DNA of 64,000 nucleotides from Petropleomorpha daqingensis (GTDB taxonomy: Bacteria; Actinomycetota; Actinomycetes; Mycobacteriales; Geodermatophilaceae). The position numbers and the translations under genes are program-made. The DNA lies in contig NZ_JACBZT010000001.1 of assembly GCF_013408985.1 (NCBI RefSeq), forward strand, positions 4,791,197 through 4,855,196, given 5' to 3'. A model generated the notes under the pieces. It did no database searches and was not told where the DNA came from. It was given only the letters and a program-made list of their open reading frames with translations. Each line of letters starts with the position of its first letter. Within the stretch, counting starts at the first letter, position 1. This document shows positions 1 through 7,697 of the stretch, one piece after another.

Positions 1-465
1 GTCCTCGAGGGAGAGCTCCGAGCGCCGGCCGAAGTGCGCGGCCTCGGACGACGAGCCGGCCACCTTGACCCGCACCCCCGCCCGGCCGGTGCTCACGTAG
101 TCGAGGGTCGCGATCGCCTTCGACAGGTGGAACGGCTCGGTGTGCGTGACGACGGCGGTCGGCACGAGACCGATGCCCTCGGTGACCGGCGCGACCCGGG
201 CGGCGACCTGCACGGCGTCGAGCCGGCCGCGCACCTGGTCGGTCCGCTGGTCGTCGGCGAACCGGTCGGTCGACTGCAGGGCGAGGTCGTCCTCGAAGGT
301 GACCAGGTCGAGCAGGCCACGCTGGGCCTCGGTGACCAGGCCGACCCAGTAGCCGGCGGTGAACAGCTCGGCCGGCCGGGCGTCGGGCTCGCGCCAGGCG
401 GCAGGGTGCCAGCCGGCGCCGTCTAGGGCGACGGCCACGTGCAGATGGCTGTGCAGATGGGTCAC
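1..465 (-). CDS. LLM-class flavin-dependent monooxygenase, N-terminal part (cut by window edge)
   Basis: The 155 visible residues begin MTHLHSHLHVAVALDGAGWH from a GTG preceded by GGGAG. They continue through the start of a luciferase-like TIM barrel (GYWVGLVTEAQRGLLDLVTF, then FHLSKAIATLDYVSTGRAGV). This is the pattern of the NtaA/SnaA/DmoA branch, reduced-flavin-dependent enzymes that open C-S or C-N bonds. The C-terminal two thirds lie outside the window. It sits 16 nt after the flavin reductase, which would supply FMNH2, and is the last visible gene of the leftward sulfur operon. The substrate cannot be told from sequence; operon context suggests an S-substituted cysteine or similar organosulfur compound. 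Confidence 0.85.
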   Translation of the reverse strand, partial: MTHLHSHLHVAVALDGAGWHPAAWREPDARPAELFTAGYWVGLVTEAQRGLLDLVTFEDDLALQSTDRFADDQRTDQVRGRLDAVQVAARVAPVTEGIGLVPTAVVTHTEPFHLSKAIATLDYVSTGRAGVRVKVAGSSSEAAHFGRRSELSLED

Positions 466-481
466 GGAGCTCTCCCAGGAG

Positions 482-952
482 TCAGGCGGCGACATGGGTG
501 CCGAAGGTGCGGGCGTGGTAGGTCAGCGGCGGTCCGCCGGCGGCGTCGGCGCGGACGACGTCCCCCAGGACGACGACGTGGTCGCCGCCGTCGACGAGCT
601 GGGCGACCGTGCACGCCAGCCAGCCGGGACTGCCGAGCAGCCGGGGCGCACCGTCGTCGGCCCGCCACTCGACGCCGGTGAACTTGTCGGCGCCCTTGCG
701 GGCGAACGCGGCGGCCAGCCCGGCCTGACCGGCGCCGAGCACGTTCACGCCGAACGGCTGCCCGATCGCCAGCCGGGCGAGCAGGTCGGAGCCGCGGTCG
801 AGCGCGACGAGCAGCATCGGCGGGGCCATCGACAGCGAGGCGAAGGCGCTGACCGTGGTGCCGTGCGGCCGGTCGTCGACCAGCGTCGTGACCACGGTGA
901 CCGGGGTCGGGACGCCGGCCATGACCTCGCGGAAGGCGTCGGCCACGGGCAT
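482..952 (-). CDS. Flavin reductase family protein (monooxygenase partner)
   Basis: A 156-residue flavin-reductase-like (split-barrel FMN-binding) protein. It carries the family's N-terminal run PTPVTVVTT...GTTVSAFASLSMAPPMLLVA and the FGVNVL strand. Such enzymes reduce free FMN or FAD with NAD(P)H and pass it to a partner oxygenase by diffusion. Its ATG shares one base with the stop of the upstream FAD/NAD(P)-binding gene (TGATG), so translation is probably coupled. The LLM monooxygenase follows 16 nt later. The pairing makes it the reductase component of a two-component monooxygenase. Length is normal for the family and no defect is seen. Confidence 0.9.
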   Translation of the reverse strand: MPVADAFREVMAGVPTPVTVVTTLVDDRPHGTTVSAFASLSMAPPMLLVALDRGSDLLARLAIGQPFGVNVLGAGQAGLAAAFARKGADKFTGVEWRADDGAPRLLGSPGWLACTVAQLVDGGDHVVVLGDVVRADAAGGPPLTYHARTFGTHVAA

Positions 953-2862
953 CAGGCCACCTCCGGGACAGCCGCGGGAACGGTGGTCAGCGCCCGCCAC
1001 AGCGTGCGGGCCAGGCGATCGTTCTGGCGGAAGAACGGCGCGTTGGTCCGCGGCCGCGCGAAGGCGGCGACCTGGCCGCCGGAGGTCCAGTAGCCGGCTG
1101 CGAACAGCCGGGACTGCGGCCGCCCGGTCGCGTCGATCACCCGGTGCTCGGGGTCCACGTGCAGCCGGCCGGTCCCGTGCGCGGTGCCGGCGGCCGCGTC
1201 GGGCAGCACCTTCTCGGTGCCCGCGCCGCGCAGCAGCAGGCGGGTGACCAGCGGGTCCGGGGTGCCGGTCACGTCGGGCGCCGGCAGCCGCGCCTCGACC
1301 AGCGCACGGGCCGCGACCACCTCGTCGTGCGACGCCGAGCGGGCCCGGAATGCGTCCTCGTCGAGCTCCACCTGCACGTCGGCGCCGAGGAACCGGACCA
1401 TGCCGGCCTCCGACAGCGCGAGCAGCTCCTCCAGCCGGGGCGACGGCGGGCCGCTGGCCAGGTAGCTGAACAGGTTCATCCACCAGCCGCCGAGGTCCTC
1501 GGCCTCCGAGCGCGGGGTCAGCCGGCCCGCACCGACCAGGGCGGCCACCGTGCCGTGGCAGAAGAGCAACGAGGTGAAGACGGCGGCGTCCATCGAGCAG
1601 GCCGGATCGGCGGCCCGGGCGAGGTCGGCGCGGACGTGCGCGCGCAGCCACTCCTGCAGGGCCGCCTCGTCGGCGAACCGGTGCCCGGCGAGCGGCCGGT
1701 CCAGCGCGGCCAGGTCGAACCGGTCACGCGGATCGGGGACGGCGGCGGCGACGAGAGCGGCGACGTCGGGGGACGCGGCGTAGGACGACGCGAACTCCTC
1801 CCACGGCAGCGCGGTGCGCGACGGGTGGGCCCGGAACAGCTCCGTGTAGTGCGCCCAGCCCAGTTCGCGGGCGATCACCGGGGCCAGGTCGGTGCGCAGG
1901 TCGAGCGGCCGGTCGCCGAAGAGCTCGGTCACGGCAGCGGGGGTGAAGAACCGCGGGAGAACCGGGTCGCCGGCCCAGACGTAGCCGAGCTTCGCGCGGT
2001 AGGGCACCCCGCGGCGGGAGCCGACGTGCAGCCGTGGCTCCTCCCCCGACGGGCGGTAGACCAGCCGGCCGTCGTCGTCCCGGGCGAACGTGCCGCCGCG
2101 TCCGCTGGTGAGCAGCACCATGAGGTCGACGAACGCCAGCCCCGCCCCGCGGACCAGCACGTCCTCCCCCGGCCGCAGTCGGGACAGGTCGAGGTCGGCG
2201 GTGTAGCCGGTGGGCAGGTAGGTCAGCCCGGCGGCGCCGGCGCGGCGCTCGGTGGCCCGCTCCAGCGGGGTCGGGTGCGCGTCGAGGTGGCCCTGCGCCA
2301 GCAGGACGGCGTGCGCCGCGATCGCGGTGCCGTCGGCGAGGACGACCTCGACGCCGTCGTCGTCCGGGCGGACGTCGACGGCCGAGGTGGCGTGCAGCTC
2401 GACGTCGGCCCACGGCCGCGCGGCCTCGACCACCGCGTCGAGCGCCCAGCCCAGGTAGGCGTTGACCAGCGGCCGGGACGGGAAGGACGTGGGACCGAGC
2501 CGGCGGGCCTCTTCGCCGACCGGGTCGTCGTCGGGGCGGGTGCGCCCGACCTGCTCGACCCACTGCCACAGCGTCGTCCCCTCCCCCACCGGGCCGGCGA
2601 CCTCCACCGAGGGGTCGGGCAGCACGGTGACGTCGGCGGCGAGCGAGTTCGCCCAGAGCAGCGAGGGCTGCGCGGCCCGCCAGACCCGGCCGCCGCCGGG
2701 CGGGTGCGGGTCGACCAGGTGCACCTGCAGCCGTTCGTCGGACGAGAGGTCCGCGGCGTTCGCGACGAGCCGCTCGAGCACGCCGATGGCGGTCGGGCCG
2801 GCGCCCACGACGCAGAGCGTCGGCGGTCGCGAGGTCAGACGGGGACGGGCGGGGTGGGACAC
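952..2862 (-). CDS. FAD/NAD(P)-binding protein of the sulfur operon
   Basis: A protein of about 636 residues from a GTG start (MSHPARPRLTSRPPTLCVVG). A dinucleotide-binding motif VVGAGPTAIGVLERL lies near residues 17-31, followed by LVDPHPPGGGRVWR, typical of the FAD-NAD(P)-binding PF13454 type. The C-terminal half has a second nucleotide-binding-like region (GAGLAFVDLMVLL) and ends near TNAPFFRQNDRLARTLW. The reaction is unknown; relatives often neighbour LLM monooxygenases in actinobacteria. The chosen start lies inside the leader-peptide ORF (28-nt overlap), so leader translation could govern its expression. The reading frame stays open upstream to 3408, but that stretch runs through the leader and promoter and is unlikely to be coding. 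Confidence 0.8.
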   Translation of the reverse strand: MSHPARPRLTSRPPTLCVVGAGPTAIGVLERLVANAADLSSDERLQVHLVDPHPPGGGRVWRAAQPSLLWANSLAADVTVLPDPSVEVAGPVGEGTTLWQWVEQVGRTRPDDDPVGEEARRLGPTSFPSRPLVNAYLGWALDAVVEAARPWADVELHATSAVDVRPDDDGVEVVLADGTAIAAHAVLLAQGHLDAHPTPLERATERRAGAAGLTYLPTGYTADLDLSRLRPGEDVLVRGAGLAFVDLMVLLTSGRGGTFARDDDGRLVYRPSGEEPRLHVGSRRGVPYRAKLGYVWAGDPVLPRFFTPAAVTELFGDRPLDLRTDLAPVIARELGWAHYTELFRAHPSRTALPWEEFASSYAASPDVAALVAAAVPDPRDRFDLAALDRPLAGHRFADEAALQEWLRAHVRADLARAADPACSMDAAVFTSLLFCHGTVAALVGAGRLTPRSEAEDLGGWWMNLFSYLASGPPSPRLEELLALSEAGMVRFLGADVQVELDEDAFRARSASHDEVVAARALVEARLPAPDVTGTPDPLVTRLLLRGAGTEKVLPDAAAGTAHGTGRLHVDPEHRVIDATGRPQSRLFAAGYWTSGGQVAAFARPRTNAPFFRQNDRLARTLWRALTTVPAAVPEVA

Positions 2863-2981
2863 GGGCGCAGCTCCAGGGCAGGACGTCGGGCACGGCGAGG
2901 GCATCGCGACGACCGACACTGGGCGCTGGCGGTGCGGAGCAGGTCGACGTGCCGCCGCGAGGCCAGAACCGTCCGGTCCAC
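2835..2981 (-). CDS. Short Cys-containing leader peptide, leftward operon
   Basis: A 48-codon ORF with a GTG start and a strong GGGAGGAGG ribosome site. It contains SRRHVDLLRTASAQCRSSRC, the signature (RRHVDL..xxSAxC) of the small 'putative leader peptides' found before sulfur-assimilation genes in actinobacteria. Three Cys codons fall in the second half (residues 22, 27 and 41). The ORF ends 28 nt inside the FAD/NAD(P)-binding gene, so ribosome movement over the Cys codons could control entry to that start. Cysteine-responsive attenuation is inferred. A sister peptide with the same motif lies on the opposite strand at 3238-3333. Confidence 0.7.
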   Translation of the reverse strand: MDRTVLASRRHVDLLRTASAQCRSSRCPRRARRPALELRPCPTPPVPV

Positions 2982-3049
2982 GGGGCACCTCCTCCCGCTC
3001 GGGGCCGGCGGAGGTCTCCGACGGCACTTCGTTCCCCGGTGCAATGTCT

Positions 3050-3095
3050 ACCAAACCGATCGGATTTGACGTGTATGCCGGGTTCGTCCTATCGT
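3050..3095 (+). promoter_or_regulatory. Promoter of the GNAT/ABC operon with shared upstream element
   Basis: A -35 TTGACG (3066-3071) and -10 TATCGT (3090-3095) with an 18-nt spacer lie just before the riboswitch, placing the start of RNA near 3102. Bases 3050-3070 form the element ACCAA-N2-CGAT-N-G-N2-TTTGAC, which overlaps the -35. The same element occurs in the same relation to the second SAM-IV riboswitch (12932-12952, other strand), agreeing at 16 of 21 positions by eye. A sulfur-responsive DNA-binding protein is a reasonable inference. Confidence 0.65.
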
Positions 3096-3102
3096 CCGCC
3101 CA

Positions 3103-3211
3103 GGTCCTGAGCGCCAGCAACAAGCCCCGGCTCGCTGGCCGGCAACCCCCCACTGCGGCGGGGTGCCCCGGGTGACGACCTGGCGGACGCACGACGCGTC
3201 CGCAACCCGCA
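3103..3211 (+). promoter_or_regulatory. SAM-IV riboswitch 1
   Basis: The sequence follows the actinobacterial SAM-IV consensus: GGTC..GAGCGCCAGC, then AAGCCCCGGCTCGCTGGC, CGGCAACCC, a GCGG-type hairpin loop, GGGGTGCCCCGGGTGA, and closing GACC (3177-3180). A 3' hairpin CGGACGC-ACGA-(C)GCGTCCG follows. SAM-IV aptamers bind S-adenosylmethionine and repress downstream genes when SAM is plentiful. Next come a leader-peptide ORF and the GNAT/ABC operon, so two sulfur sensors (SAM and probably Cys-tRNA) appear stacked. The 3' boundary is approximate, since the final segment matches the consensus less well than in copy 2. Confidence 0.88.
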
Positions 3212-3237
3212 GTACTCGACCGAGGAGCGCATTCCCC

Positions 3238-3333
3238 GTGGGACCGCACGCGATCCAGCGGCACGTGTCCGTCGACCTGGTCGGTCGGCCGACCGTCGAT
3301 CTGCTGCGCACCGACAGCGCGCTCTGTCGCTGA
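3238..3333 (+). CDS. Short Cys-containing leader peptide, rightward operon
   Basis: A 31-residue ORF with GTG start and a GAGGAG ribosome site. It ends VDLLRTDSALCR-stop, matching the actinobacterial sulfur leader-peptide motif (VDL.R..SA.CR). It lies between the SAM-IV riboswitch and the acetyltransferase gene and is the rightward counterpart of the peptide at 2835-2981; both share VDLLRTxSAxCR. The single Cys codon sits two codons before the stop, a place where a stalled ribosome could mask the hairpin at 3368-3385. Cysteine attenuation is inferred. Confidence 0.7.
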   Translation: MGPHAIQRHVSVDLVGRPTVDLLRTDSALCR

Positions 3334-3367
3334 CGCGCCGCCTCCTCCCTTCTTCCTCCTCCGCGCC

Positions 3368-3385
3368 CGGGCACCGCTGTGCCCG
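3368..3385 (+). terminator. Hairpin between leader peptide and GNAT gene, possible attenuator
   Basis: CGGGCAC-CGCT-GTGCCCG forms a 7-bp GC-rich stem with a tetraloop, flanked by further C/G runs that may pair. There is no T-tract, as is common in high-GC actinobacterial hairpin terminators. Its place after a Cys-ending leader ORF and before the first structural gene suggests attenuation; a chance hairpin in GC-rich DNA is not excluded. Confidence 0.4.
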
Positions 3386-3410
3386 CGGTCGCCCCTGCTC
3401 CGGAGCACCC

Positions 3411-3938
3411 GTGACGACTCTCGAACCCGCGCTGCAGGTGCAGCGCGTCTCCCCCGACGACCCCCTTGCCGCGCCGCTGTTCGCCGAGCTCGCGCTCGAG
3501 TACGACGCCCGTTACGGCGATCTGTTCGGCGGGGCGGACCAGGAACTCACCCGCTACCCCGCCGACGAGTTCCTCCCGCCGCACGGGGAGCTGATCCTGC
3601 TGCTCCAGGACGGCGCCCCGGTCGCCGGTGGCGCCTACCGCCGGCACCCCGATCCCGACACCGCCGAGGTCAAGCGGATGTGGACCGCGTCGGCGCACCG
3701 CCGCCGCGGCCTCGCCCGCCGGGTGCTCGCCGAGCTGGAGCGGCGCGCCGCCGACCGCGGCTACACGCGCATGTACCTGACCACCGGCCCGCGCCAGCCC
3801 GAGGCCAAGGCCCTCTACCTCGCCGCCGGCTGGACGCCGCTGTTCGACCCGGCCCGTCCCCGCCCCACCGACCTGGAATCCCTGCGCGCCCTGCCCCCGG
3901 GCGAGCGCCACTACGCCTTCGAGAAGGACCTCGCATGA
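3411..3938 (+). CDS. GNAT-family N-acetyltransferase
   Basis: A 175-residue GCN5-type acetyltransferase with the acetyl-CoA loop region [18 protein letters not shown] and the end motif [12 protein letters not shown]. It begins with GTG after GGAG and overlaps the permease start by ATGA. It is the first structural gene after the riboswitch and leader peptide, ahead of an amino-acid ABC transporter with two binding proteins. In Bacillus the corresponding place is held by YtmI/SnaA, which N-acetylates S-substituted cysteines before oxygenase cleavage. By analogy this enzyme may acetylate an imported S-alkyl or S-succinyl cysteine; specificity is inferred from context only. Confidence 0.85.
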   Translation: MTTLEPALQVQRVSPDDPLAAPLFAELALEYDARYGDLFGGADQELTRYPADEFLPPHGELILLLQDGAPVAGGAYRRHPDPDTAEVKRMWTASAHRRRGLARRVLAELERRAADRGYTRMYLTTGPRQPEAKALYLAAGWTPLFDPARPRPTDLESLRALPPGERHYAFEKDLA

Positions 3939-4894
3939 CTCTCCTCGACGCCCGTCCCGAGGTCGCCGCACCTCCCGCGGGGACGCCCTACGACACGCTC
4001 ACGGTCGTCCCGGCCCGGCACCCCGGCCGCTGGGTGGCCACCGCTCTCGTCGCCGTCCTGCTGGCGATGGTGGTGCACTCGCTGATCACCAACCCGCGGT
4101 GGGAGTGGGGCATCGTCGGCGCCTACCTCACCGAGCGCTCGATCGTCCACGGTGTGCTCACCACGATCGAGCTCACGCTGATCACCGCGGTGCTCGGCTT
4201 CGCGCTCGGCACGGTGCTGGCGCTCATGCGGCTGTCCCGCTCGCCGCTGCTGCAGGCGGTCAGCTGGGGCTACACCTGGGTGTTCCGCTCGGTGCCGCTG
4301 ATCCTGCAACTGCTGCTCTGGTACAACCTCGCCTACCTCTACAAGAGCCTCGACGTGGGCATCCCGTTCGGGCCGAGCTTCTTCTCCTTCGACACGCTGT
4401 CGCTGATCGACAAGTTCGGCGCCGCGATCCTCGGGCTGGGGCTGCACCAGGCGGCGTACTCGGCGGAGATCGTGCGCGCCGGGATCCTGTCGGTCGACCA
4501 GGGCCAGCACGAGGCGGCCGCGTCGCTGGGCATCCCACGGCGACGGCAGGCGACCCGGATCGTGCTGCCGCAGGCGATGCGCTCGATCGTGCCGACCGCG
4601 GTCAACGAGGTGATCGGCCTGTTCAAGGGCACGTCGATCGTCTACGTGCTGGCGCTGGGCGAGCTGTTCTACACGGTGAGCGTCATCTACGGCCGCACGC
4701 AGCGGGTGCTGCCGATGCTGGTCGTGGCCGCGATCTGGTACGTCGTCCTGACCACCGTCGTCACGGTGATCCAGTACTACGTCGAGCGGTACTACGCCCG
4801 CGGCGCCGTCCGCACCCTGCCGCCGACGCCGCTGCAGCGGCTGCGCGGCAACCTCACCGCCGGCCTGACGCGCGTCCGCGGGATCGCCCGGTGA
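3935..4894 (+). CDS. Polar amino-acid ABC transporter permease
   Basis: A 319-residue inner-membrane permease of the HisM/GlnP class. It has about five hydrophobic spans and the cytoplasmic EAA loop [23 protein letters not shown], which docks on the ATPase. A roughly 35-residue N-terminal cytoplasmic arm precedes the first membrane segment. ATGA overlap with the GNAT gene and GTGA overlap with the ATPase show tight coupling. Only one permease gene is present, so it probably works as a homodimer. With the ATPase and two lipoprotein receptors downstream, it should import an amino acid or sulfur amino-acid derivative under SAM control. Cystine transporters (TcyL type) belong to the same class. 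Confidence 0.93.
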   Translation: MTLLDARPEVAAPPAGTPYDTLTVVPARHPGRWVATALVAVLLAMVVHSLITNPRWEWGIVGAYLTERSIVHGVLTTIELTLITAVLGFALGTVLALMRLSRSPLLQAVSWGYTWVFRSVPLILQLLLWYNLAYLYKSLDVGIPFGPSFFSFDTLSLIDKFGAAILGLGLHQAAYSAEIVRAGILSVDQGQHEAAASLGIPRRRQATRIVLPQAMRSIVPTAVNEVIGLFKGTSIVYVLALGELFYTVSVIYGRTQRVLPMLVVAAIWYVVLTTVVTVIQYYVERYYARGAVRTLPPTPLQRLRGNLTAGLTRVRGIAR

Positions 4895-5670
4895 CCGCGG
4901 TGGCGACCCGGCCCGGCCGGGTGGAGGTGCACGGCGTGCGCAAGTCCTACGCCGGGGTCGAGGTGCTGCACGGGGTCGACCTCGTCGTCGAGCCGGGCAC
5001 GGTCACGGTGATCCTCGGTCCCTCCGGCTCGGGCAAGTCGACGCTGCTGCGCAGCATCAACCACCTGGAGAAGGTCGACCGGGGGTTCGTCGCCCTCGAC
5101 GGCGAGCTCGTGGGCTACCGCCGCAAGGGGAACAACCTCCACGAGCTCAAGGAGAAGGAGCTGCTGCGGCAGCGGACCCGGTTCGGGTTCGTCTTCCAGT
5201 CCTTCAACCTCTTCCCGCACCTGACCGCCCTGGCCAACGTGGTCGAGGCACCGGTCTCGGCGCAGGGCCGGCCGCGCGCCGAGGTCGAGGCCGAGGCACG
5301 GGCGCTGCTGGCCCGCGTGGGGCTGGGCGGCCGGGAGAAGGCCTACCCCCGGCAGCTGTCCGGCGGGCAGCAGCAGCGGGTGGCCATCGCCCGTGCGCTG
5401 GCGATGAAGCCCGCCGTCCTGCTGTTCGACGAGCCGACGTCGGCGCTGGACCCGGAGCTGGTCGGCGAGGTGCTCGCGGTCATCGAGAAGCTCGCCGAGG
5501 ACGGCACCACGATGATCGTGGTCACCCACGAGATCGGCTTCGCCCGCCGGGCGGCCGACCGCGTCGTGTTCATGGACGACGGACGCATCGTCGAGTCCGG
5601 GCCGCCGGAGCAGGTGCTCGACGACCCCCAGCACGAACGGACCAAGGCCTTCCTGGCCCGCGTCTTGTAG
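4891..5670 (+). CDS. Polar amino-acid ABC transporter ATP-binding protein
   Basis: A 259-residue ABC ATPase with Walker [10 protein letters not shown] (residues 43-51), Q-loop FQSFNLFPH, signature LSGGQQQR (156-163), Walker B LLFDEP (177-182) and H-loop VVTHE. It most resembles the HisP/GlnQ/TcyN group. A small insertion ([17 protein letters not shown]) after the Walker A region is common in this class. The GTG start overlaps the permease stop. It energises uptake with the permease at 3935-4894. All catalytic motifs are intact. Confidence 0.95.
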   Translation: MTAVATRPGRVEVHGVRKSYAGVEVLHGVDLVVEPGTVTVILGPSGSGKSTLLRSINHLEKVDRGFVALDGELVGYRRKGNNLHELKEKELLRQRTRFGFVFQSFNLFPHLTALANVVEAPVSAQGRPRAEVEAEARALLARVGLGGREKAYPRQLSGGQQQRVAIARALAMKPAVLLFDEPTSALDPELVGEVLAVIEKLAEDGTTMIVVTHEIGFARRAADRVVFMDDGRIVESGPPEQVLDDPQHERTKAFLARVL

Positions 5671-5718
5671 TCCCCACCCCCCGAACCCCGGACGGCGCAG
5701 CCCGCGCCGCCCGTCAGT

Positions 5719-5736
5719 GGCGCACGCCCGTGCGCC
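5719..5736 (+). other. Intra-operon hairpin before the binding-protein genes
   Basis: GGCGCAC-GCCC-GTGCGCC is a perfect 7-bp stem in the 87-bp gap between the ATPase and the first binding-protein gene. Such hairpins often adjust the high expression of receptors relative to membrane subunits. The AGAAGGAGAA ribosome site follows at once. Function is inferred. Confidence 0.35.
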
Positions 5737-5757
5737 CGTCAGAAGGAGAACCACACC

Positions 5758-6735
5758 GTGATCACGCGCAGAAGACGAGGACCCTTCGTCGCCGTCCTGG
5801 CTGCCGCCACAGCGCTGGCGCTGGGCGCGTGCACCAGCTCCAGCGACATCGAGAACACCGCGGCGTCGGCGTCCGCCGGACCGTCCGCGCTCGTCGTCGA
5901 CACCAGCCCCGACCAGGACCGCATCCACACGCCGAAGAACCAGGCCGCGATCGACCTGCTGCCGCCCGGCGTCGTCGACGACGGCGTCCTGAAGGTGGCG
6001 ACCAGCGCGTACAGCGCCCCGCTCGCCTTCTACGCCGACGACAACGCCACTGTCATCGGCAGCGACCCCGACACGGCCCAGCTGATCGCCGATGCGCTCG
6101 GCCTGAAGCTCGAGATCGTGCCGACGGCGTGGGAGAACTGGCCGCTGGCCACCCAGTCCGGCGACGTCGACGTGACCATCTCCAACGTCACCGTCACAGA
6201 GGAGCGCAAGCAGCTCTTCGACTTCTCCTCCTACCGGGTCGACACCCTGGGCTTCCTCGCCGCGGCCGACTCGACGATCAGGATCAAGAAGCCGGAGGAC
6301 GTCGCCGGCCTGCGCATCGCGGTGGGCTCGGGCACCAACCAGGAGAAGATCCTGCTCGAGTGGGACAAGGAGAACCAGGCCAAGGGCCTCGAGCCGGTGG
6401 ACGTGCAGTACTACCAGAACGACTCCGACACGACGCTCGCCCTGCAGTCCGGCCGGATCGACCTGACCTTCGGCCCCAACGCCACCGCCGCCTACAAGGC
6501 CGCGACCAAGCCGGATGACTTCACGGTCGTCGGGCAGTTCAACGGCGGCTGGCCCGACACCGCCGAGATCGCCGTCGCCACGGCCAAGGGCAACGGCCTG
6601 GCGCCGGCCATCACCGAGGCGCTCAACGGCGCGATCGCCGACGGCAGCTACGAGAAGGTGCTGAAGCGATGGGGGCTCACCAGCGAGTCGATCGAGAAGT
6701 CCGAGACCAACCCGCCGGGGCTGAAGACGTCATGA
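5758..6735 (+). CDS. Amino-acid ABC transporter substrate-binding lipoprotein (copy 1)
   Basis: A 325-residue family-3 solute-binding protein. The signal peptide ends in the lipobox LALGAC with lipid-modified Cys25. The mature part has SAPLAFYADDNATVIGSDPD, the ligand-pocket region DVTISNVTVTEERKQLFDFS and AVGSGTNQEKILLEW. It begins with GTG after AGAAGGAGAA. It is a tandem paralogue of the next gene: both share the lipobox region, the VVDTSP/EIDTSP stretch and the ENWPL/EQWPL segment. The likely ligand is a cystine-like or S-substituted cysteine, inferred from the operon. Two receptors for one transporter parallels TcyJ/TcyK. Confidence 0.92.
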   Translation: MITRRRRGPFVAVLAAATALALGACTSSSDIENTAASASAGPSALVVDTSPDQDRIHTPKNQAAIDLLPPGVVDDGVLKVATSAYSAPLAFYADDNATVIGSDPDTAQLIADALGLKLEIVPTAWENWPLATQSGDVDVTISNVTVTEERKQLFDFSSYRVDTLGFLAAADSTIRIKKPEDVAGLRIAVGSGTNQEKILLEWDKENQAKGLEPVDVQYYQNDSDTTLALQSGRIDLTFGPNATAAYKAATKPDDFTVVGQFNGGWPDTAEIAVATAKGNGLAPAITEALNGAIADGSYEKVLKRWGLTSESIEKSETNPPGLKTS

Positions 6736-7697
6736 GGATCCGACCCTTCGCCGTCGTCCTGGCCGCCGTGGCGGTGCTGGCCGCTGCGTGCACGAGCTCG
6801 GCGGACATCGAGAGCGACCAGAGGGCGGCCGCCGCGTCGTCGTCCGGCACCCAGGTCGTCGAGATCGACACCAGCCCGGAGCAGTCGCACCGGGTGCACA
6901 CGAAGAAGGACGCCGACGCCGCGGCACTGGTGCCCGCCGACGTCGCCGCCGACGGGAAGCTCACCGTCGGCGTCGTCGGTACCGGGGAGCCGCCGCTGGG
7001 CTTCCTGGCCGACGACAACTCGACGGTGGTGGGCAGCGAGGTCGACATCGCCTCGCTGGTCGCCGAGTCGCTCGGCCTGCAGCTCGACGTCCGCAACATC
7101 TCCTGGGAGCAGTGGCCGCTGTCGCTGCAGAGCGGCGACATCGAGGCGGTGTTCAGCAACGTCGGGGTCAACGCCGACCGGCTGAAGCTGTTCGACTTCG
7201 CCACCTACCGCGAGGGGATCATGGCGTTCACCGCCGCCCCGGACAGCACGCTGACGATCAAGGACTCGGCGGACATCTCGGGGCTGACCATCGCCGTCGG
7301 CTCGGGCACCAACCAGGAGCGGATCCTGCTCGACTGGAACAAGGAGCTCGAGGCGAAGGGCGAGAAGCCCGCGACGCTGGAGTACTACCAGAACGCCGGC
7401 GACGCGCTGCTGGCCATCCAGTCGGGCCGGATCGACACCTACCTCGGCCCTAACCCGAACGCCGTCTACCAGCAGACGCAGGGCAAGGTGACGGTCGTCG
7501 GCACCGTCAACGCGGGCTGGCCCAACACCACGTACGTGGCGGGCACGGTGCTCAAGGGCACCGGCCTGGTCGACGCGGTGGAGGCGGCGCTGCAGCACGC
7601 GTTCGACGACGGCAGCTACGCGAAGACCCTCGCCCGGTGGGGGCTCTCCGACGAGGCCGTCGACAAGCCGGTCGTCAACCCGCCGGTGGGCTCGTGA
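6732..7697 (+). CDS. Amino-acid ABC transporter substrate-binding lipoprotein (copy 2)
   Basis: A 321-residue family-3 binding lipoprotein. I start it at the ATG overlapping the previous stop (ATGA), which gives a clean signal peptide with lipobox LAAAC (Cys20). It resembles copy 1 along its whole length (EPPLGFLADDNSTVVGSEVD, AVFSNVGVNADRLKLFDFA, AVGSGTNQERILLDW), so it arose by tandem duplication. Differences in the pocket region (AVFSNVGVN against DVTISNVTV) suggest widened or split ligand range. It feeds the permease/ATPase pair upstream. Confidence 0.92.
   Translation: MRIRPFAVVLAAVAVLAAACTSSADIESDQRAAAASSSGTQVVEIDTSPEQSHRVHTKKDADAAALVPADVAADGKLTVGVVGTGEPPLGFLADDNSTVVGSEVDIASLVAESLGLQLDVRNISWEQWPLSLQSGDIEAVFSNVGVNADRLKLFDFATYREGIMAFTAAPDSTLTIKDSADISGLTIAVGSGTNQERILLDWNKELEAKGEKPATLEYYQNAGDALLAIQSGRIDTYLGPNPNAVYQQTQGKVTVVGTVNAGWPNTTYVAGTVLKGTGLVDAVEAALQHAFDDGSYAKTLARWGLSDEAVDKPVVNPPVGS

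Noticed and set aside
3103-3211. Riboswitch 1 as SAM-I rather than SAM-IV
   Set aside because: The core is compatible with both, but the AAGCCCCGGCTCGCTGGC...TGCCCCGGGTGA wording and the near-identity to copy 2 follow the actinobacterial SAM-IV pattern; a covariance model would settle it.
952-3408. Extension of the FAD/NAD(P)-binding gene up to 3408
   Set aside because: The extra ~180 codons run antisense through the riboswitch and leader ORF and give a low-complexity product; the GTG at 2862 starts just before the FAD motif.
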